Source: HXMU1420-2 sp017643305
Lineage (GTDB): Bacteria; Pseudomonadota; Alphaproteobacteria; Rhodobacterales; Rhodobacteraceae
Direction: 5' to 3'
Assembly: GCA_965217135.1 (NCBI GenBank)
Contig: OZ244249.1
Coordinates: 62,001 to 126,000 of the forward strand
Length of the DNA stretch: 64,000 bases
Under the pieces are notes generated by a model. That model was not told the DNA's origin. It saw nothing but the letters and a program-made list of their open reading frames with translations, and made no database searches. A program made the position numbers and the translations under genes. This document shows, in pieces, positions 60,174 through 64,000 of the stretch (position 1 is its first letter; each line of letters opens with the position of its first letter).

Positions 60174-60596
60174 CTAATCATCGTCTTGCACGCGCCCCCG
60201 CAGGGATTTCACAGAGCCTCGCGCTTTCTTGGTGTCCAGCCTCCGCCGGACGGAGGCTTTGGTGGGCCGCGTCTTGATCCGCCTTTTGGGCACAACCAAC
60301 GCCTTTTGGATCATCTCAACCAACCGGTCCCGTGCAATTTCCCGGTTTCGGGCCTGGCTGCGGGTTTCGTCGCACTGGATCACGATGGCACCGTCATTTG
60401 TCCATTTGCGCCCGGCGATCCGCTTCAGCCGGGACTTGACCGCCTGCGTCAAAGCGGGCGACCGCTCGGCCTCGAACCGCAGTTCCACGGCGGTGGACAC
60501 CTTGTTCACATTCTGTCCGCCGGGACCTGAGGCCCGAACAAACTGTTCGGTCAGTTCCCAATCCTGAATGGTGATGGTGTCAGACACGCGCAGCAT
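60174..60596 (-). CDS. arfB: Alternative ribosome-rescue factor / peptidyl-tRNA hydrolase ArfB
   Basis: A 140-residue protein with the release-factor catalytic motif GGQ at residues 26-28 (ASGPGGQNVNKVSTAVELRF) and a strongly basic C-terminal tail (from about 105, rich in Arg and Lys) that enters the empty mRNA channel. ArfB frees stalled ribosomes without a stop codon, as a backup to tmRNA. The 263-base upstream region contains the structured RNA candidate described separately. Confidence 0.94.
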   Translation of the reverse strand: MLRVSDTITIQDWELTEQFVRASGPGGQNVNKVSTAVELRFEAERSPALTQAVKSRLKRIAGRKWTNDGAIVIQCDETRSQARNREIARDRLVEMIQKALVVPKRRIKTRPTKASVRRRLDTKKARGSVKSLRGRVQDDD

Positions 60597-60626
60597 GATG
60601 TTTCATAACTTACATCGCGGCGGAAT

Positions 60627-60657
60627 GGAAAAGGGCCGCCCGATTAGGGCGGCCCTT
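60627..60657 (-). terminator. Strong Rho-independent terminator
   Basis: A perfect 11-base stem (AAGGGCCGCCC/GGGCGGCCCTT) with a 5-base loop is followed on the minus strand by TTTT. It lies about 30 bases before arfB and ends the transcript that includes the candidate RNA and possibly the transporter gene. Confidence 0.85.
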
Positions 60658-60727
60658 CGAAAGTTTTCGGAGGCGGGTCGGTAAGACCACGCGGTCCATC
60701 AGGTGGCGGCAACCGCCAAAGGCTGCC

Positions 60728-60784
60728 TCAGCAGGCCGCCCCCTGAATTGTTCCGACACCTCGCTCCAATACCTTTCTCGACAC
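60728..60784 (-). CDS. Possible 18-residue leader peptide with near-ideal ribosome site
   Basis: GTG 60784 lies 7 bases after AGGAGG and heads an 18-codon frame, MSRKVLERGVGTIQGAAC. A second frame from GTG 60792 would run 60 codons through the terminator stem and is less credible. The Shine-Dalgarno match, AGGAGGTGATCCAG, is as long as one can be. The peptide ends just before the hairpin series, the layout of a translated attenuator. I know of no homologue. Confidence 0.3.
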   Translation of the reverse strand: MSRKVLERGVGTIQGAAC

Positions 60785-60859
60785 TGGATCACCTCCTTTT
60801 CTGTTGTTGAACTCAGCCTCAGCCTTGCACTGAAGCGGTCTCACAGCAAGAGAAATGTG

Positions 60860-61495
60860 TCAGGCTGGGTGCGCGTTTCCTGTGAGTGCCCGAAAAGGAA
60901 CCAGAGCCACCAGCGCGACGGCCAGTTTCACCATCCAGTCCGCAACAGCCAGCGTGATCCACAGCGGCATTTCAGTACCCAAGGTCAGGAATGGTGCGGG
61001 GTCCCACGCCCAGCTGATCGCATCGTTCGCAGCGGCGGAAAACGGCACAAATGCCGCAAAAGCGATTGTGAAAAACAATGCCGTATCCGCGGCAGAGCCG
61101 ACAACAGTGCTGACCAGCGGCGCACGCCACCAGCGACCAGTTCGGAAGCGATCAAAGATCGCTACGTCCAGCATCTGCGCAACAAGAAATGCAATACCCG
61201 ACCCTACAGCAACACGCAGCGGCACGGCGGCATATTCATACCCGTCGCCCTGCAGCATGATCTGGCTGCCGATCAGGGAACAGATCACGCCCACGACAAA
61301 CCCCGCGCCTACCACACGCCGGGCGGCGGACACGCCATAGAGGCGGTTCATCACGTCCGTGACGAGAAACGCAAAAGGATACGTAAAGGCCCCCCAAGTC
61401 AGGAGCCCGTCTAGCAGTAGGAACTGCACGAGAATATTCGATGCGACCACAATAGTGGCCATGGCCAGGATCCCTGGCAGATAAGTCCGGTTCAT
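60860..61495 (-). CDS. yhhQ: Queuosine precursor transporter (YhhQ/QPTR family)
   Basis: A 211-residue membrane protein with about six helices. The family signature is seen in GAFTYPFAFLVTDVMNRLYGVSAARR near residues 35-60 and in IAFLVAQMLDVAIFDRFR near 100-118 with the RAPLVSTVVGSAADTALFFTIAF helix following. It imports preQ0/preQ1 for queuosine tRNA modification. No preQ1 riboswitch is evident in the short upstream gap before 61495. The structured RNA candidate lies downstream of it on the same strand. Confidence 0.9.
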   Translation of the reverse strand: MNRTYLPGILAMATIVVASNILVQFLLLDGLLTWGAFTYPFAFLVTDVMNRLYGVSAARRVVGAGFVVGVICSLIGSQIMLQGDGYEYAAVPLRVAVGSGIAFLVAQMLDVAIFDRFRTGRWWRAPLVSTVVGSAADTALFFTIAFAAFVPFSAAANDAISWAWDPAPFLTLGTEMPLWITLAVADWMVKLAVALVALVPFRALTGNAHPA

Positions 61496-61558
61496 GAGTC
61501 TATGCCCGTTTTGTCAAGGTTGCGGAGACTTGGCCTGCCGAGTGCAAGCCCGCGGCGT

Positions 61559-62461
61559 CTAATGCGTCGCGCGACCCTTTGCAAGCGCTGGCATCGCGTA
61601 TTCCACGATTTCCGTACGCAGCAGATCCATGAAATTGTTATCGGCTACCAGAGTGAACCGCACCCGGCCCCTTTCATCCTGCCAAACGGACAAGCCTTCC
61701 AGGTTGCCATGGACCAGATAGAAGGTTTCCAGATGGGTCTGTTCGTCCTGCGGCTGGTCGGTCCGGATCTTCCAACTGCGGATCCGGGTCCGGAACCCGA
61801 TACCGGCCGCATCCCGTTCCAGCAGGTACAGCCGCCCATCCGGTCCGAAATCGGCCCCGACCGGCAGGAAAGATCCTTCCCGAGGCAGGTGGAAAACAAC
61901 CGACCACGCTCCGTTTTCCCAACGATAGGCTGGGAATGGGCCAGTGGGCGTGGGCGCATTTTCCGGAATGGTCAGTAGCCGGTTCTGCCCGTCCACGGCC
62001 AGCGCCTCAAGCGTGCTGTTTTCGTGCAATCGTTTAAAATCGGGATGCTCTGGCAGGATAACCGGCGGCGCTCCGGCAAAGGCGTAACACCCCGTGCGGT
62101 GGGTATGTTCAAAGGAAATGCAAAACGACCCGTCGTCGCGCAAGGCAATGCCTTCGGCATCGCGAAACCGACCGGTCAATGGATCATTCTTGGACTGCTT
62201 CAAACGCACCCGGGCTATCAGATGCACAGAGTTCAGGACGTCGTCGTCGCGTTCAAATTCGCCCAACAAAAGGGAGCCTCGGTCAGAAACCGCATAAAAC
62301 CTGCGCCCGTCCGACGCCAGCTCCAGCCCGGAGATGCCGCCAAACCACTTGGCCTCTACCTCCCACCTATAAGTGCCAATCAACTCCGCTTTGGGTTCCG
62401 CCCAGGCTGGAGCAAACGACAAACACGACAGGATCAGCGCGACTGCAAGACGGCGGTGCAT
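61559..62461 (-). CDS. Secreted esterase-like/phytase-like beta-propeller protein
   Basis: A 300-residue protein with a signal peptide (cleavage near AWAEP, residue 21). Landmarks of the 'esterase-like activity of phytase' family are FGGISGLELASDGRRFYAVSDRG near residues 40-62, FRDAEGIALRDDGSFCISFEHTHR near 98-121 and NSTLEALAVDGQNRLLTIPE near 148-168. It probably folds as a calcium-binding beta-propeller. The activity is unproven for most members. The start lies 28 bases inside the mepA gene end, so the two are cotranslated. Confidence 0.83.
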   Translation of the reverse strand: MHRRLAVALILSCLSFAPAWAEPKAELIGTYRWEVEAKWFGGISGLELASDGRRFYAVSDRGSLLLGEFERDDDVLNSVHLIARVRLKQSKNDPLTGRFRDAEGIALRDDGSFCISFEHTHRTGCYAFAGAPPVILPEHPDFKRLHENSTLEALAVDGQNRLLTIPENAPTPTGPFPAYRWENGAWSVVFHLPREGSFLPVGADFGPDGRLYLLERDAAGIGFRTRIRSWKIRTDQPQDEQTHLETFYLVHGNLEGLSVWQDERGRVRFTLVADNNFMDLLRTEIVEYAMPALAKGRATH

Positions 62462-63321
62462 TGCTTGGGCAAATCTGCCAGCACATATTCGCGCCGGGTT
62501 TTGGGTTTCGGTTTAGTTTTCTTGGCGCCGGGTTTGGGTTTCTTCGGCTTTGGTGGGTTCAGGATGTTGTTGACCCATTCTTGCGCCTCCGCACAGCCAT
62601 CTCCCCTGGGAGGTGGGTCCTGATTGACACAGCCCTTGCTGCCTTTGGGGCAAGCCAGCCGGACATGGAAATGGTAATGATGCCCATACCACGGCCGGAT
62701 CTTGCGCAGGTATTTGCGGTTGCCCTTTTCATCCTTGCACATCTGCACCTTGGCACCCGGAAACACAAATATCCGCGCAACGCGTCTGTCTTTCGCGGCT
62801 TGTTTGATGATCCGGTGATGCGTGCGGCTCCAGTTTTCGTTCACGAACGCCCCGTTGGACCTGCGTAGTGAGATTGAGGAAATGTTTTCGCGCTTCTGAC
62901 GGCTCAGATTCACGCGTGACGCGGGCAGCATCCAGATGTCCACATCAAGCCCGATCTGGTGGCTGCGATGCCCCGACAGCATCGGACCTCCGCGCGGCTG
63001 GCTGATATCCCCGATATAGAGCCCCTTCCACCCCGGTTGCTTCGCGGCAAACGCACTGAGCTTCTTGATGAAATCAATCGTTTCGGGATGTCCCCAATTG
63101 CGGTTGCGGCTCAACCGCATCGCTTGCCAGGTCGGTCCGGTTTCGGGCAGCTGCTCGGACCCGGCCGCACAGCCCTTGGCATAGCTGCCGTAGGCGGTGG
63201 CGCGCTGTTTGGACGCGCCAGTTGCGGCACCGAACAATTGCTTGGCCAGCGGCTGGGCCATTGTCCCGCCTGCAAGCAGGCTCACCGCCGCGACGGTCAG
63301 GATCCGCCACAAGAATGACAA
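62434..63321 (-). CDS. mepA: Penicillin-insensitive murein endopeptidase
   Basis: A 295-residue periplasmic LAS-type metallopeptidase that cuts D,D- and L,D-crosslinks of peptidoglycan. It starts with TTG 9 bases after AGGAG, followed by a signal peptide (cleavage near TMAQP, residue 22). The zinc motif is HRSHQIGLDVD (H-x6-D type, residues 118-128 region) with HYHFHVR later. Cysteines near residues 51, 198 and 221 could form disulfides. A basic, Pro/Lys-rich tail lies at 262-285. It overlaps the phytase-like gene by 28 bases. Confidence 0.93.
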   Translation of the reverse strand: MSFLWRILTVAAVSLLAGGTMAQPLAKQLFGAATGASKQRATAYGSYAKGCAAGSEQLPETGPTWQAMRLSRNRNWGHPETIDFIKKLSAFAAKQPGWKGLYIGDISQPRGGPMLSGHRSHQIGLDVDIWMLPASRVNLSRQKRENISSISLRRSNGAFVNENWSRTHHRIIKQAAKDRRVARIFVFPGAKVQMCKDEKGNRKYLRKIRPWYGHHYHFHVRLACPKGSKGCVNQDPPPRGDGCAEAQEWVNNILNPPKPKKPKPGAKKTKPKPKTRREYVLADLPKQCTAVLQSR

Positions 63322-63322
63322 A

Positions 63323-64000
63323 TCAACGCTCTCCTTCGGCTTTCACCCAGATTAGCAGAACCAATCCCACAGCGAAAAGCAGAACCACCGGCGATACGCC
63401 GAGGCGCGCACTTCCGCTGATTGTCGTGGCAACACCCACCAGCGCCGGTGCAATAAACGCCGTTGCCCGCCCCGACAGGCCATAAAGCCCAAAGCTTTCG
63501 GTTGGTGCCGCCGGATCGCAATGGCGCACCATTAGTGACCGGCTGGCCGATTGCAAAACCCCGCCCATGCCGCCGATCAACGCGCCGCAGACAAAGAACA
63601 GGATATTTGGCAAATTCGATCCATCCGGCAACTGTATGCCAAAGAGCGTGGTTTTGGACATTGACACGATAGTCACGCAGACAACGATCAGGATCAAAAT
63701 CGCCCAGATGATCACCGGTTTGGGTCCGAACCGTTTATCCGCCTTGCCGCCCAGCCAGGAAAACACGGCTGACGAAATCAATGCGATAATCCCGAAGACA
63801 CCGATGCTGGTGATGCTCCATTCCAGCACGACGGCGGCATAGACACCGCCAAAGGTATAAAGCCCGTTCAGCGCGTCGCGATAGAACATGGACGACCCAA
63901 GATAGGCAAACAGGCTGGGCTTGCTGGGCAGGGCGGCAAGGGCGGATTTCACCATGCCGATCGCCTGGCCAAAGCTGGCCGTTGTGCCCGCGCGCTTGGG
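63323..64000 (-). CDS. UMF1-family MFS transporter, N terminus beyond window edge
   Basis: The last 226 or so residues of a 12-helix major facilitator protein; the frame remains open to base 64000, so its start is outside. Six to seven helices are visible. Blocks such as LGSSMFYRDALNGLYTFGGVYAA, FSWLGGKADKRFGPKPVI and GGMGGVLQSASRSLMVRHCDPAAPTESFGLYGLSGRATAFIAP fit the UMF1/Atg22-like family. The substrate is unknown, though amino acid or solute efflux is proposed for relatives. It ends 1 base before the mepA TTG start, so it leads that operon. Confidence 0.88.
   Translation of the reverse strand, partial: PKRAGTTASFGQAIGMVKSALAALPSKPSLFAYLGSSMFYRDALNGLYTFGGVYAAVVLEWSITSIGVFGIIALISSAVFSWLGGKADKRFGPKPVIIWAILILIVVCVTIVSMSKTTLFGIQLPDGSNLPNILFFVCGALIGGMGGVLQSASRSLMVRHCDPAAPTESFGLYGLSGRATAFIAPALVGVATTISGSARLGVSPVVLLFAVGLVLLIWVKAEGER

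Larger units (their letters stand above)
60627..60805 (-). ncRNA. Candidate structured RNA or leader ending in a terminator
   Basis: Between the queuosine-precursor transporter and arfB genes the minus strand carries several consecutive hairpins: CTGC/GCAG near 60725-60740, TGGCGG/CCGCCA with a 3-base loop near 60703-60720, and GACC/GGTC near 60685-60700. They end in a perfect terminator. Near the 5' side AGGAGGTGATCCAG is fully complementary to the 3' end of 16S rRNA. No known RNA family (tmRNA, SRP RNA, RNase P, 6S) is recognisable. It could be a small regulatory RNA, a leader-peptide attenuator, or the 3' UTR of the transporter mRNA. The 5' end is a guess. Confidence 0.45.

Noticed and set aside
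60610..60792. 60-codon minus-strand frame from GTG 60792
   Set aside because: It reads straight through the perfect terminator stem and its composition is Arg-rich and motif-free; the 18-codon frame at 60784 fits the ribosome site better.
60784..60802. Possible 16S rRNA gene fragment
   Set aside because: Only the terminal 19 or so bases match; the sequence immediately upstream does not resemble the penultimate stem of 16S rRNA.
1..64000. CRISPR arrays, insertion sequences and prophage genes
   Set aside because: No regularly spaced repeats, transposase or integrase motifs, or phage structural genes were seen anywhere in the window.

Overview
The window is a stretch of chromosome from an alphaproteobacterium, most likely Rhodobacterales (Roseobacter group). 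The evidence is the set and order of genes: rnd-kdsD-lptC-lptA-lptB followed by hpf and ptsN without rpoN, a small soluble c-type cytochrome, DUF1285 and DUF3095 proteins, a two-domain NodH-like sulfotransferase, and a GT14-like transferase with an extra C-terminal region. Coding density is very high, many genes join through ATGA or TAATG overlaps, and GTG and TTG starts are common. I see no rRNA, tRNA, insertion sequence, prophage or CRISPR array.

Layout: (1) 1-4327, the end of a homoprotocatechuate (3,4-dihydroxyphenylacetate) catabolic operon: HpaE (cut by the window edge), a 46-codon relic of a LigB-type HpaD, an intact VOC-type HpaD, an aromatic amino acid decarboxylase and a fumarylacetoacetase-family enzyme. 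(2) 4333-12589, DUF3095 protein, asd, recQ, yaaA, a VOC protein and an orphan hybrid histidine kinase. (3) 12736-26891, an alpha-2-macroglobulin/PbpC pair converging on a MoxR-DUF58-BatA/DUF4159-membrane protein operon. (4) 26942-32397, DUF1285, hydroxypyruvate isomerase, and the gpmI-envC-like-ctpA operon. (5) 32477-42589, an exopolysaccharide cluster: Wza-like export lipoprotein, initiating sugar transferase, GalU, GalE, three glycosyltransferases and a sulfotransferase. (6) 42577-47325, ptsN, hpf and the LPS transport/KDO genes with rnd. (7) 47383-49732, DMT transporter and aldehyde dehydrogenase. (8) 49988-57488, a dipeptide-type ABC transporter split by an ECF41 sigma-factor operon and a lone glycosyltransferase. 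(9) 57760-64000, cytochrome c, P1 peptidase, SDR, arfB, a candidate structured RNA, a queuosine-precursor transporter, a phytase-like secreted protein, MepA and a partial MFS transporter.

The most interesting points are these. The truncated class III hpaD lies directly in front of its unrelated isofunctional VOC replacement. An exact TGTCACA-N16-CGTC promoter drives the ECF41 operon, which appears to have landed inside a peptide-transporter locus. A structured, terminator-ended intergenic RNA candidate near 60.6-60.8 kb carries a sequence almost identical (in complement) to the 3' end of 16S rRNA, giving a near-perfect Shine-Dalgarno in front of an 18-residue leader peptide. The periplasm-facing A2M/PbpC and MoxR/DUF58 blocks and the compact sulfated-polysaccharide cluster are also noted.
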